Numbered from the stretch's first letter, positions 20,566-29,872 are shown. The stretch: 64,000 nucleotides of DNA from Pseudonocardia sp. CNS-004 (GCA_001942185.1 MKJV01000077.1:42862-106861), one strand, 5' to 3'. The notes: a model not told the origin generated them from the letters alone. Numbers and translations are program-made.

Positions 20566-21534
20566 CTACGACCGCGCCCGGCGGATCCACTCCACACCGG
20601 TGGGCAGCAGCCCGCGAGGCAGGAACAGCAGCACCGCCACCAGCAGGAGGGCGTAGACCGCGTAGGACAACACCGACGACGCGTACGGCGGCATCCCCGG
20701 CTGCGTGCCGAGCGCGTTGAGCACCTGCACGAGGATCGTGATGACCACCGCCCCCACGACCGGACCCCAGATCGTGCCCAGCCCGCCGACCACGGCCATC
20801 ACGACGAACTGGATCGACAGCAGCACCGGGAACGAGCCCGGTGCGATGTAGCCGATGAAGAAGGCGTAGATCCCACCGGCCAGCCCGGCGAACGCCGCGG
20901 CGAGCGCGAAGACCGCGAGCTTGTACCGCGCCACCGGCACCCCGCTGGACTCGGCCGCGACCTCGCTGGTCGCAAGCGCGCGCAGGCCCCGGCCCGCCCG
21001 CGAGGTGATGACGTTGCGCGCGACGAGCAGCACGAGCGCGACGCCCGCCAGCGTCAGCCATGCGTACGAGCGGGGCTGCGACAGCTGCGCGGGCCCGATG
21101 CCCAGGCGTGGGATGCCCTGCAGCCCGATGTCGCCGCCGAGCACCTCGAGCTGGCCGATCACCGACAGCAGGATCAGCTGGAACGCCAGCGTGGCGAACG
21201 CCAGGTAGTGGCCGCGCAACCGCATGATCGGGATGCCGATCAGGGTCGCGATGAGCGCGGCGACGAGCGGCGCGCACACCAGGCCGAGCGCGGGTGGCAG
21301 GTCGTGGACGGCCATCAGCCCCGCGGTGTAGCCGCCGACCGCGTAGAAGGCGCCCTGGCCGAGCGAGACCTGCCCGGCGTACCCCATCAGCAGCGACACT
21401 CCGACCGTCACCATCGCCGCCGTGCCCAGCAGCACGTAGATCGTCAGATGGGAGCGGGACAGCACGAGCGGGGCCAGCAGTGCGGCGACGGCCACGGCGC
21501 CACCCAGCACGACCCCGATGCGGTGCTCCGTCAC
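20566..21534 (-). CDS. livM: Branched-chain amino acid-type ABC permease
   Basis: A 322-residue LivM-type permease. GTG 21534 overlaps the LivH stop (GTGA). Signatures are 'LLMGYAGQVSLGQGAFYAVG', 'IMRLRGHYLAFATLAFQLIL', 'ATSEVAAESSGVPVARYKLA' and 'YIAPGSFPVLLSIQFVVMAV', followed by 'GGLGTIWGPVVGAVVI'. Intact. Last gene of the leftward receptor-LivG-LivF-LivH-LivM operon. The Liv class transports many substrates beyond Leu/Ile/Val; proximity to the amidohydrolase hints at an amide or urea-type compound. Confidence 0.9.
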   Translation of the reverse strand: MTEHRIGVVLGGAVAVAALLAPLVLSRSHLTIYVLLGTAAMVTVGVSLLMGYAGQVSLGQGAFYAVGGYTAGLMAVHDLPPALGLVCAPLVAALIATLIGIPIMRLRGHYLAFATLAFQLILLSVIGQLEVLGGDIGLQGIPRLGIGPAQLSQPRSYAWLTLAGVALVLLVARNVITSRAGRGLRALATSEVAAESSGVPVARYKLAVFALAAAFAGLAGGIYAFFIGYIAPGSFPVLLSIQFVVMAVVGGLGTIWGPVVGAVVITILVQVLNALGTQPGMPPYASSVLSYAVYALLLVAVLLFLPRGLLPTGVEWIRRARS

Positions 21535-22391
21535 GCCGCCTCCTCGGCGACACCGAGCCTGCGGCCGGCTTGCCAGATCATGATCGCGAGCATCAGGCCG
21601 AGCGCGACCTCGGTCTGGTACGAGCCGCTGAGATAACCCGCCACGAACGCCTCGGCGACGCCGAGCACGAGCCCGCCCACCAGGGCGAGCCCCGGACGGT
21701 TGAGGCCGCCGACGATCGCGGCCGCGAAGCCGTTGACGGCCAGCGCGACGTCGGAGTCGAACGCGATCGGCTGCAACGGCGTGATCAGCACCCCGGCCAG
21801 CCCGCCGAGCAGCCCGCCGAGCGCGAAGGCCAGCAGCCCCATCCGGGTGACGTTGAGGCCGGCCAACCGGGCGGCGTACGGGTTGGCCGCGCACGCGGTG
21901 AGCGCCTTGCCCAGGTAGGTGCGGCCGAAGAACAGCCCGAGCGCGGCGAACGTGACCAGCGTGACGGCGATCACCAGGAAGTACTGGGACTGAATTCGCG
22001 CCGGCCCGACCTGCACCGCCCCCGGCAGCCCCGGGAAGGAGAGCGGCTGATCGCCGAAGACGATGATCTCGATGGCGTAGGCCAGGATGCCCAGCCCGAG
22101 GGTGATCACCAGCGAGGCCAGCGGCGGGGTGCCGCGCTTGCCGATCGCGACGACGCCGACTGCCAGCCCGACGAGGCCGGCGAGGGCGATGGCCGCGACC
22201 TCGGCCACGCCGTGCGGCAGCCCGCGGCCCAGCAACGCGCCCGCGGCCAGCCCGGCCACGACCGCGAAGGTGCCCTGCGCGAAGTTGACCACGCCGGTGA
22301 CCCGGTGGATCGTCACGAATCCGGACGCCACCAGCGCGAAGGAGCACCCGAGGGCCAGCCCCGTGATCAGGTAGGTGAGGAACGCGCTCAC
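21531..22391 (-). CDS. livH: Branched-chain amino acid-type ABC permease
   Basis: A 286-residue LivH-type permease. GTG 22391 overlaps the LivF stop (GTGA). Motifs 'LALGCSFALVASGFVTIHRV', 'VVNFAQGTFAVVAGLAAGAL', 'RTYLGKALTACAANPYAARL' and 'AAAIVGGLNRPGLALVGGLV' are typical. The frame is intact. It pairs with LivM to form the membrane channel. Confidence 0.9.
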   Translation of the reverse strand: MSAFLTYLITGLALGCSFALVASGFVTIHRVTGVVNFAQGTFAVVAGLAAGALLGRGLPHGVAEVAAIALAGLVGLAVGVVAIGKRGTPPLASLVITLGLGILAYAIEIIVFGDQPLSFPGLPGAVQVGPARIQSQYFLVIAVTLVTFAALGLFFGRTYLGKALTACAANPYAARLAGLNVTRMGLLAFALGGLLGGLAGVLITPLQPIAFDSDVALAVNGFAAAIVGGLNRPGLALVGGLVLGVAEAFVAGYLSGSYQTEVALGLMLAIMIWQAGRRLGVAEEAA

Positions 22392-23061
22392 GAGTCGGTC
22401 CCGCCTCCCAGGTAGGCGCGCGCGACGTCGGGACTCTCGGCGAGCTCGGCGGACGGCCCGGCGGCGGTGACCCGGCCGGCCTCCAGGACGTAGGCGCGGC
22501 GGCAGAGGTCGAACGCGAGCCGGGCGTTCTGCTCGATCAGCAGCACCGCGGTGCCGCGGTCGGCGTTGAGCTCGCGCAGGTGCCGGGCGAGGCCGGCCAC
22601 GATGAGCGGGCCCAGCCCCAACGAGAGCTCGTCGATGGCGAGGATGTCCGGGTCGGCCATGAGCGCCCGGCCCACCGCCACCATCTGCTGCTGACCCCCC
22701 GACAGCGTCCCGGCCCGCTGCCCGGCGATGGCGCGCAGGTCCGGCAGCACTTCGTACACCCGGGCCGGTCCCGCCGCGCCCGGTCCCGCCGCACCCGCCA
22801 CGCGCCGAGGCGCAGGTTGTCGGCAACGCTGAGCTCGGCGAACAACTGCCTGCCCTCGGGGACCTGCGCCAGCCGCCCGTCCAGGCGCACGGTCCCGGCG
22901 GCGGGCGCGACGATGCCGGACAGCGTGTTCACGAGGGTCGACTTCCCGGCTCCGTTCGGCCCGACCAGCGCCACCATCTCTCCGCGCCCGACCGAAAGGC
23001 TCACCCCGTCCAGCGCGGTCGCCTGCCCGTAACGCACGACCAGTCCGGAGACGTCAAGCAT
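22388..23061 (-). CDS. livF: Branched-chain amino acid-type ABC ATPase, with internal loss and frameshift
   Basis: ATG 23061 overlaps the LivG stop (ATGCTTGA). Walker A is 'VGPNGAGKST'. Two oddities. 'GTVRLDGR' runs straight into 'LAQVPEGRQLFAELSVADN'; LivF proteins normally have about 14 more residues between these (a DVTGLPAH..RLG-like stretch), so about 42 bases appear lost in frame near 22890. Second, the frame breaks near 22780 in a GC repeat and resumes with 'VYEVLPDLRAIAGQ', signature 'LSGGQQQMVAVGRALMADPD' and Walker B 'ILAIDELSLGLGP'. As written the gene cannot make a full LivF. Confidence 0.82.
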
Positions 23062-23842
23062 CAGGCCCGCCCAGTGCCGCACCGTCACCGAGATAGGCAC
23101 TGATCACGCGCTCGTCGCTGGTGATCTCCTCCGGTGTCCCCTCGGCGATGACCTCGCCGAGGTCGAGCACGGTCACCCGGTCGGCGAGCCGCCCGACGAA
23201 CCCGACGTCGTGCTCGATCAACAGCATCGTCAACCCCTCGGCGTGCAGCTGTTCGATCAGCTCCCGCAGCGTCGCGCGCTCTCCGGCCCGCAGCCCGGAC
23301 GCGGGCTCGTCGAGCAGCAGCAGGCGGGGATCGCCGCACAACGCGCGCGCGACCTGCAGCTGGCGCTGCTGGCCGAGCGGGAGCGCCTCCGCGGCGCGGT
23401 CCGCCCATGCCCCGAGGCCCACCCGCTCCAGGGCGGCGACGGCCCGGCGGCGGATCTCCCGTTCCTCCCGGCGCTGCGCGGGCAGCCGCAGCGCGCCGGC
23501 GACGAACCCGCACCGGGTGTGCGCGTGGGCGCCCACCATCACGTTCTCCAGCGCCGTCATCCCGCGGAAGATCCGCGCGCCCTGGAAGACGATCGCGATC
23601 CCCTTCCGCGCGCGCCGATGCGCCGCGCGTCGCTCCAGGTGCGTGCCCAGGTACGAGACGCTGCCGTGGTCGGCCCGCAGGTGGCCGCTGATCAGGTTGA
23701 ACAGCGTGGACTTGCCCGCCCCGTTCGGCCCGATGATCCCGCGCAGCTCACCGCGGGCCACCGACAGCGACACGTCGCGGACGGCGTACACGCCGCCGAA
23801 CGACCGCGAGACGCGGTCGACCTCCAGTATCGGTTCGCGCAC
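23054..23842 (-). CDS. livG: Branched-chain amino acid-type ABC ATPase
   Basis: A 262-residue intact LivG-type ATPase starting at GTG 23842. Walker A is 'GPNGAGKST', with 'RKGIAIVFQGARIFRGMTAL', the signature region 'LPLGQQRQLQVARALCGDPR', Walker B 'LLLLDEPASGL', the H-loop 'MLLIEHDVGFV' and the LivG tail 'VLDLGEVIAEGTPEEI'. The start lies 7 bp after the likely end of the receptor gene. Works with LivF to power the importer. Confidence 0.92.
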   Translation of the reverse strand: MREPILEVDRVSRSFGGVYAVRDVSLSVARGELRGIIGPNGAGKSTLFNLISGHLRADHGSVSYLGTHLERRAAHRRARKGIAIVFQGARIFRGMTALENVMVGAHAHTRCGFVAGALRLPAQRREEREIRRRAVAALERVGLGAWADRAAEALPLGQQRQLQVARALCGDPRLLLLDEPASGLRAGERATLRELIEQLHAEGLTMLLIEHDVGFVGRLADRVTVLDLGEVIAEGTPEEITSDERVISAYLGDGAALGGPDA

Positions 23843-23848
23843 CCGTGC

Positions 23849-25031
23849 CTACTGGAGGGCGCGGCCAGTTGCTGCTGCGACCATTCGGTGGGGACGAACC
23901 CGCCGTCGCGCACCACGTTGATCGCGACGTCGTCGACGCCCAGGCCGGCGTGGTCCTCCGGTGTGTAGCGGTACTCGCCCTCCGGGGTCAGGAGCGTGAG
24001 GTTCTCCAGCGCCTTCTGGATCTCCGGCGGCTCGGCGCTGCCCGCCTGCTCGATGGCGGCCGCGATGAGCTTCACCGCGCAGTAGCCGTCGAACGCGAAC
24101 TGCGGCGGGTAGTAGCCCTGCTTCTGCTGGAACGGCTCGGCCATCGCCAGCACCACGTTCTTCAGCTCCGAGTCGGCAGGTGCGGACCGATCACGGCGAG
24201 CGAGCTGGCGACGATCACGCCCTCGGCCGCGGGGCCGGCGGGCTCGGTGTAGAGCGTGCTGGCCTCGGCGTGGCTCATCACCAGCGGTATGTCCAGCCCG
24301 GCAGTGTCGAACTGCTTGGTGACGATGACCGCGGGGGCCCCGGTGGCCCAGACCATCAGCCCCTGCGCGCCGCTCTCGCGCACGTGCGTGAACACCGGGC
24401 TGAAGTTGGTGGTGCCGGTCTCGAAGACCTCCTCGGCGACGAACTCGATCCCGTACTGCCCGGCGAGCTCCTTCTGTTTCGTCCAGCCGGTGGCGGCGAA
24501 CGCGCTCTGAGTGTCGTAGGCGACGGCCATCCGGGTCATCCCGCTCGCCTGGAAGTAGCGCAGCAGCTGCTCCGCCACGGCCCCGGCGGTGGGCGGCGTC
24601 ATGAACCCGTACGCCTGCACCGGCTCGACCTGCTCGTCCGCCGCCGCGGTGGAGACGTAAGGGATCTCGTTGCGCTCGGCGATCGGGATGGCCGCGAGGC
24701 TCGAGTTCGAGAACGACGAGCCGACGACGGCGGCCACGCCCTGGTCGACGAGGTCGTTGTACGCGATGACGGCCTGGTCCGGCTGCGTCTTGTCGTCGCG
24801 GACCGTGATCTGCAACTGCCGGCCGCCAAGCACCCCGCCGGCGGCGTTGATCTCCTCGACCGCCTGTGCCGCGCCCTTCTCGTCGTTCGTGCCGAGGGGC
24901 GTGTAGTTACCGGTGAGGGAGGCGATCTGCCCGAGCTGGATCGGCCCGTCACCCCCGCCCCCGGACTCACCCCCGCCGCACGCGGCGAGGAACAACGCGA
25001 GTACTGCTACGAGCGCACCGCGCATGCGCAT
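23849..25031 (-). CDS. Periplasmic-binding (LivK-type) lipoprotein receptor
   Basis: ATG 25031 opens a lipoprotein signal (MRMRGALVAVLALFLAACGG). The body is a type-1 receptor: 'IQLGQIASLTGNYTPLG', 'AAGGVLGGRQLQITVRDD', 'VVGSSFSNSSLAAIPIAERN', 'LDIPLVMSHAEASTLY'. Breaks near 24177 ('GPHLPDSELKNVVLAMAEPF' resumes in the next frame) and near 23860, where one base restores an ending in 'QQQLAAALQ' and a TAG at 23851-23849. Joined length is about 395 residues. First gene of the Liv operon. Ligand unknown. The 200 bp upstream to 25233 hold only short GC hairpins. Confidence 0.87.
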
Positions 25032-25233
25032 GGTCTGCCTCCTGGCTACGCTGCCAGGCTGCCGGGAGGGCAGCGACTCACCGAGCGGACCGGGGGTACC
25101 CGGGCGGCTCACCCTATGGCGCCGCATCTGTCTCCATCAAGGCGCGCGATGGTCACGATGCGGATCGCAGCCTGAAGTGTCACGGGCGGGACGTCGTGCA
25201 GGCCGGCCCTCCCCGACGCCGTAGGCTTCCCCG

Positions 25234-26658
25234 GTGGACGGCATTGACCCCGATGACCTGCAGACCTGTCTCCGGGTGCTCGCCGAGGTCGACACGCTCC
25301 CGCCCGAGCACCCGGACGCCGTCCGCGTCCGGCGGGCCACCGCGGGCGTCTACAAGTCGGTCAGGCTGCGCCGTCGGGCTGCGAAACGGGAGGCCATCGC
25401 GGCGGCCGACGGTGCTGTCACCGCGGCCACCGCCACCGGCGCGCCCGGCCGGATCGACGACGAGACGCAGGGCCTGCCTCTGGTGTCCGAGGCCGTCGGG
25501 GCCACCGCGGGCACGCTGCTGCGCTCACGCGCGTGCTACACCTGCAAGAACCGCTATCACGTCGTGGACGCCTTCTACCACCAGCTCTGCCCGCAGTGCG
25601 CGGCCGTGAACCGCGGCAAGCGCGACGCCCGCACCGACCTCACCGGCCGGCGAGCGCTGCTCACCGGCGGCCGCGCGAAGATCGGCATGCACATCGCCCT
25701 GCGCCTGCTGCGCGACGGAGCGCACACGACGATCACCACACGGTTCCCGACCGACGCCGTGCGCCGCTTCTCCGCGCTGGCCGACAGCGGCGACTGGCTG
25801 CACCGGCTGCGCGTCGTCGGCATCGACCTACGCGATCCGGCCCAGGTCGTCGCGCTCGCCGACTCCGTCGCCGCACAGGGGCCGCTCGACATTCTGATCA
25901 ACAACGCGGCACAGACCGTCCGCCGCTCCCCCGGCGCCTACGCACCGCTCGTCGCGGCCGAGCGCGCACCTCTACCGGCCGACTCCCCGGTGGACGTGAT
26001 CACGTTCGACCACGTTCGCGACGCCCACCCGCGCGCGCTCGCCGACGCGGTCGGTGCACACCACACGCCCGAGGCCTCACCGCCGCTCGCCCTCACCGCC
26101 CGCAGCGCCTCCCCCGAGCGCATCGGTGCGGGCACCGCCGTGGATGCAGGCGGGCTGCTGCCCGACACCGCGCCGGACAACAGCTGGACCAAGCACATCC
26201 ACGAGATCGATCCCCTCGAACTGCTCGAGGTGCAGCTCTGCAACCAAACCGCCCCGTTCATCCTGATCAGCGCGCTGCGCCCGGCGCTGGCCGCGTCCCC
26301 GGCGCGCCGGAAGTACGTGGTGAACGTCAGCGCGATGGAAGGTCAGTTCAGCCGTGCCTACAAGGGCCCCGGCCACCCGCACACCAACATGGCCAAGGCC
26401 GCGCTGAACATGCTCACCCGCACCAGCGCCGGCGAGATGCTCGAGAGCGACGGCATCCTGATGACTGCGGTCGACACCGGGTGGATCACCGACGAACGAC
26501 CGCACCCCACCAAGCTCCGCCTTGCCGACCAGGGCTTCCATGCCCCGCTCGACCTGGTCGACGGCGCCGCGCGCGTGTACGACCCGATCGTGCGCGGCGA
26601 AGCGGGTGACGACCTGCACGGATGTTTCCTCAAGGACTACGCCCCGTCGAACTGGTGA
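25234..26658 (+). CDS. SDR oxidoreductase with N-terminal zinc-ribbon module
   Basis: Intact 474-residue protein. Residues 1-85 are helical and basic ('RRATAGVYKSVRLRRRAAKR'). Residues about 99-130 form a CxxC...CxxC zinc ribbon ('RACYTCKNRYHVVDAF', 'LCPQCAAVNRGKR'). Residues about 135-474 are a short-chain dehydrogenase: 'RRALLTGGRAKIGMHIALRL' (NAD(P) site), 'LDILINNAAQTV', then a long insert before catalytic 'VNVSAMEGQF' and 'HTNMAKAALNMLTRT'. The usual YxxxK tyrosine appears as 'HTNMAK', so the catalytic Tyr seems replaced or displaced. SDRs are normally about 250 residues, so this is a large fusion. Substrate unknown. Confidence 0.82.
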   Translation: MDGIDPDDLQTCLRVLAEVDTLPPEHPDAVRVRRATAGVYKSVRLRRRAAKREAIAAADGAVTAATATGAPGRIDDETQGLPLVSEAVGATAGTLLRSRACYTCKNRYHVVDAFYHQLCPQCAAVNRGKRDARTDLTGRRALLTGGRAKIGMHIALRLLRDGAHTTITTRFPTDAVRRFSALADSGDWLHRLRVVGIDLRDPAQVVALADSVAAQGPLDILINNAAQTVRRSPGAYAPLVAAERAPLPADSPVDVITFDHVRDAHPRALADAVGAHHTPEASPPLALTARSASPERIGAGTAVDAGGLLPDTAPDNSWTKHIHEIDPLELLEVQLCNQTAPFILISALRPALAASPARRKYVVNVSAMEGQFSRAYKGPGHPHTNMAKAALNMLTRTSAGEMLESDGILMTAVDTGWITDERPHPTKLRLADQGFHAPLDLVDGAARVYDPIVRGEAGDDLHGCFLKDYAPSNW

Positions 26659-26673
26659 TCGGGTCCACGTGGA

Positions 26674-28057
26674 TCATCGGCCGGGCGGCCCGAAACCACG
26701 GGCGGCGTCGTCGACCACCAGTACCCAGTCCTCCCCGCTCGGGGGCTCGAACGTGTGGGCGCCGCGTGCGACGTCCGGGATCTGGGTGGCGGCGCCGGTG
26801 CGGGGGTCGTACCACCACGCGTTCACGGCCTGACCCGACACGGTCGCGAGATCCGCGGTGATCGGCTCCCCTCCCGGCGAATACGCCATGAGGTAGGCCC
26901 CGTCGCCGGCCCTGGTCGCCTGCACGCGGGCGGGCCCGTCGCCTGCGTCGGTGACGGCGTCCTGGGCAGGCACCCCGGTCTGGAAGGGCCGCGACTCCAT
27001 CAGCGCGCGGAAGAAGCGGACCTGCTCGGCCACTTCGTCGTGCAGGTAGTCGGCCCGCCAGTCGCCGCGCAGTTTCGCGATCTCGGAGTACGGGTGGATG
27101 TGCTCGGCATCGACGAAGGGCCAGATGTACCAGTGCCCGTAGGTGTGGCCGAACGCCCCGGCGAACATCGCCCAGTACATGTAGTTGCGCACCAGCTGCG
27201 AGCTCGCGATCCGGTCGGGGTCGTCCCAGCCGTCGGCGTGCTTCTCGTACATCGCCTCGGCGTCGACGACGGGCTTCACCGGGGTGCGTCCGTGGTCGTC
27301 GGCGATCATCTCGTAGGGCTTGCGCTGCCTCGAGTCGTGGCCGGTCTGCACCATGTCGAAGTCCAGCCACTCGTCGCCCTCGAACGACTGGGACGACGAC
27401 TCCTGGCCCGCGGGTGGTACGTCATGAGCGACGCGCCGTAGTCCTCGGTGCCGGTCTCGCCGATGGCGATGCCCCTGGCCATCCGCCGCCACACCTCGGG
27501 ACGCTGATCCGCGTCGTCGCCACCGAACACCCAGATCACGGGCCGGTCCGCGTAGCGGGCGCCGAGGAACGTGCCGTACGCCTGCGCGTCGTCCGTGCCG
27601 ATCAGGTCGTGCTGGTCGCGCGACCAGACCGGCCACACCGCCGGGACCATGCCGAGCCGGACGTCTCGTCGACCGCGTGGTCGACGAGACCGAAGTACTC
27701 CGGATTCGGGGCCCCCAGGTCACCGATCTCGACCCCCTCGGCGTTCACCCCGTCCCAGACGGGCATGACCGTCACCATCTGGATCACCGTGAAACCCTGC
27801 TCGGCGCGGGCGGTCAGATACTCGGTGATCTCGGGCCGGGTGAGGCGTCCGAAGATGCCCCACGCGGTGTCACCGACCCACAGGAACGGGCGTCCGTCGC
27901 CGTGGCTGAGGTACCGGCCGTCCGCGCTCACCACGAGCTCGTCGGGGCTGACGCTGCTCGTCGAGACGCCCGCTCCCGGAAGCACCGTGCAGCTCGCCAC
28001 GAACAACGCCGACGTCAGGGCCGTGAGGCGCAGGCGGGAAGGCTTCGCGGCGGCCAT
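26674..28057 (-). CDS. Lipoprotein glycoside hydrolase, apiosidase-like (DUF4038/GH140-type)
   Basis: ATG 28057 gives a lipoprotein signal (LRLTALTSALFVASC); an upstream in-frame ATG at 28096 is possible. The body has the DUF4038 TIM-barrel start ('SHGDGRPFLWVGDTAWGIFG', 'GFTVIQMVTVMPVWDGVN'), then 'MVPAVWPVWS', 'DRPVIWVFGGDDADQR', 'GHTYGHWYIWPFVDAEH', and a C-terminal beta-domain ('YLMAYSPGGEPITADL', 'AWWYDPRTGAA'). Breaks near 27658 and 27415 are each repaired by one C or G. Joined length is about 460 residues. Probably a surface-anchored enzyme acting on plant polysaccharide side chains, by family analogy. Confidence 0.82.
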
Positions 28058-28096
28058 GTCGGTGATCGTATGGCCGCCGCCGGACACGGCGTTCAT

Positions 28097-28780
28097 TCAA
28101 CCGGTCTCACTCGTGTCGCCGTGGGCGGAGCCGACCGGCTTCGACTCGGGTGATCCCCGCTGACGCAGGTAGACGGCGAACACCGCCATCGAGCCGACGG
28201 CGAGCATCTCCGACTGCCAGTTCTGCAACGTCCGGTTCCAGAAGTCGGCCTCGGCCAGGTAGCCGAGCCAGGTCACCGGATCCTCCCGGTTGCCCAGCTG
28301 TTCGCCGTTGTACGCGGCCCAGCCCGTGACCGACTGTGCGAGCCACGACAGCAGGAAGATGCCGCCCATCACGATCCCGAGCGAGCGGGAGTAGACGGCG
28401 GTACGCCAGTCCCCTGCCCGCACCCACCGCGGCGAGTCGGGGCGGGCGTGCGCGCCGACGAGCTGGTCGGTGTCGGACTCGACACCCTCCTCGCCGGGCT
28501 TCTTGGACTCCGACGAGCCGCGTTGCACCAACCAGATCGTCGCGAAGACGTAGAGGAAGAACTGCAGGTACTCCGACTGCCAGTTCTCCACGACGTCCAC
28601 CGCGAACGACGACGACGTGAGGTAGTGCCCGAGCGACACCGCTTCGGCCCCGACCGACACCTGCTGGTCGTTGTACAGGGCCAGGCCGGACACCGCCTGC
28701 CCGACCAGCGTCGCGACGAACAGCAGCCCGAACGCCAGGCCGATACCGTTGTCCCGCAACACGCGCCGCACGCCGGTCAC
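28097..28780 (-). CDS. DUF6766-like membrane protein
   Basis: GTG 28780 (GTGACCGGCGTGCGG) overlaps the stop of a tiny upstream gene. The product of about 227 residues has four helices arranged as two similar halves. Each half has a helix ('FGLLFVATLVGQAVSGLALY', 'MGGIFLLSWLAQSVTGWAAY'), a polar loop ending in 'VVENWQSEYLQFF' or 'TLQNWQSEMLAVG', and a second helix, pointing to internal duplication. Function unknown; the family is common next to small membrane peptides in actinobacteria. Apparent in-frame fusion to the upstream lipoprotein is an artefact of one missing base (see finding). Confidence 0.75.
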   Translation of the reverse strand: MTGVRRVLRDNGIGLAFGLLFVATLVGQAVSGLALYNDQQVSVGAEAVSLGHYLTSSSFAVDVVENWQSEYLQFFLYVFATIWLVQRGSSESKKPGEEGVESDTDQLVGAHARPDSPRWVRAGDWRTAVYSRSLGIVMGGIFLLSWLAQSVTGWAAYNGEQLGNREDPVTWLGYLAEADFWNRTLQNWQSEMLAVGSMAVFAVYLRQRGSPESKPVGSAHGDTSETG

Positions 28781-28863
28781 CGCCCCAGCAGTCCGAGCAT
28801 CGTGAAGTAGAGCAGTCCGAGCACGATCACTCCGAGGTAGCAGGCGAACAGAACCCGGGTCAT
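28777..28863 (-). CDS. 28-residue membrane peptide
   Basis: ATG 28863 starts 2 bp after the upstream lipoprotein stop and its TGA overlaps the next gene's GTG. The peptide has one hydrophobic helix ('VLFACYLGVIVLGLLYFTML') between short charged ends (MTR, GLLGR). Tight coupling on both sides supports translation. Too short for standard gene callers. Role unknown; single-helix peptides like this often regulate or assemble a larger membrane partner, here probably the DUF6766 protein. Confidence 0.65.
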   Translation of the reverse strand: MTRVLFACYLGVIVLGLLYFTMLGLLGR

Positions 28864-28865
28864 GC

Positions 28866-29260
28866 TCACGGGCCGTCCACCTCGCAGCCATAGGGTGCAT
28901 CGCCGGTACGCGTGCACCCGGCAGCGAGATCTTCCAGCCGCCGCCGGTGCGGGTCAGGAACACGGTGTCCTCGGCCGTCCGGACCTGGGCCGCGTCACCC
29001 CAGACAGCGGTGTGCAGCACCGTGCCGCCGGTCGCCACGTCGGCCACGGCCTGCGCGCACCCCGTCGACGTGGACCGCTCCAGCGCCGCCAACGTGGCCG
29101 GGGCGAGCAATGCGCAACGTGCGGCCGGGTCGCCCGCGGCGAACGCCACCACGACCTGCTCGACGTCCGGCTGCTCCACCGCAGCGCAACCCGCGAGCGC
29201 CACCGCGGCCCAGCCGACCGACAGCGCCCCGGCGATCCCGCGGAGCACGCGGATATCCAC
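28866..29260 (-). CDS. Small lipoprotein
   Basis: ATG 29260. Signal peptide with lipobox (GWAAVALAGC), then about 105 residues with 'VEQVVVAFAAGDPAARCALL' and 'VFLTRTGGGWKISLPG', a fold like small actinobacterial lipoproteins related to the nuclear-transport-factor-2-like group. The frame as written runs into the downstream membrane protein. Restoring one base near 28905 gives 'CTRTGDAPYGCEVDGP' and a TGA at 28868-28866, a normal end with two extra cysteines. Function unknown. First gene of a coupled lipoprotein/peptide/DUF6766 trio. Confidence 0.7.
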
Positions 29261-29266
29261 TTCGGG

Positions 29267-29593
29267 TCAGCCCGCGACCGCCTTCTCCAATTGGGCCTTG
29301 GTCATCTTCGAGCGGCCCTTGACGCCCTTGCGCTTCGCGTCCTCGTACAGCTGGTCTCGCGTGCGTCCCTCCGAACCCGAGTGGGAACGGCGCCCGCCGC
29401 GATGCTGCGGCGACACGTCGCGCTTCGACGTGCGGCTCGCCTTCTTCGACTCCCCCGACTGCGCCCGGTTCTTGTTGACCGTGCGCGCCGCGATCTCCTC
29501 GGCCCGGTCCTCGCCGGCACCCCGCTTCTTCGCCGAGTCCTTCACGTGCTCGTACTGCCGCTCACGCTTGTCACTCCACGCCTGCTGAGGCAC
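29267..29593 (-). CDS. Basic protein with Rho-N/SAP-like C-terminus ('plasmid stabilization' type)
   Basis: GTG 29593 has GAGAGGAG upstream; a longer in-frame start exists at 29611. The product of about 108 residues is very basic and hydrophilic: 'WSDKRERQYEHVKDSAKKRG', 'RAEEIAARTVNKNRAQSGES', and a C-terminal helix-extended-helix ('DQLYEDAKRKGVKGRSKMTK', 'AQLEKAVAG') like the Rho termination factor N-terminal fold. Such proteins are often labelled plasmid stabilization proteins, but in actinobacterial chromosomes they behave as stress-type nucleic-acid binders; that role is inference. Confidence 0.75.
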   Translation of the reverse strand: MPQQAWSDKRERQYEHVKDSAKKRGAGEDRAEEIAARTVNKNRAQSGESKKASRTSKRDVSPQHRGGRRSHSGSEGRTRDQLYEDAKRKGVKGRSKMTKAQLEKAVAG

Positions 29594-29644
29594 GGGAACT
29601 CCTCTCGTCATGAACGTCGCACGTCGGGTACCCGGAGCGGCTGA

Positions 29645-29872
29645 TCACAACTCGCGGCCGACGTCGTCGTCCTCTTCCTGGGCGAGGCGCTCGTCCAGCG
29701 ACGGGCCCGCACGCTGCTCGCGCGGTGTCGGGCCGTGCTGATCGGCGCCGATACCCGTCTCGGTGGGTTCCGGCGGCTCCATGCCGTCCTCCATCGGGTC
29801 GGTGCCCAGCTCGTCCTCGTCGAGCTGCTCACTCGGGCTGATGGCCGACGAGTCGGGATCGGAAGTGCTCAT
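29645..29872 (-). CDS. Small acidic protein (75 aa)
   Basis: Highly acidic, low-complexity 75-residue product rich in Asp, Glu, Pro and Ser ('PSEQLDEDELGTDPMEDGME', 'SLDERLAQEEDDDVGREL'). It resembles DUF5709-like actinobacterial proteins in its C-terminal 'SLDERLAQEE' motif; the match is from memory. Likely disordered. It lies between the basic Rho-N-like gene and an SDR, all leftward. Function unknown. Confidence 0.6.
   Translation of the reverse strand: MSTSDPDSSAISPSEQLDEDELGTDPMEDGMEPPEPTETGIGADQHGPTPREQRAGPSLDERLAQEEDDDVGREL

Noticed and set aside
28097..29260. Single 387-residue lipoprotein-membrane fusion protein
   Set aside because: Middle part (28790-28905) is not protein-like in that frame, while the alternative frames give a natural stop, a coupled peptide and a coupled GTG start.
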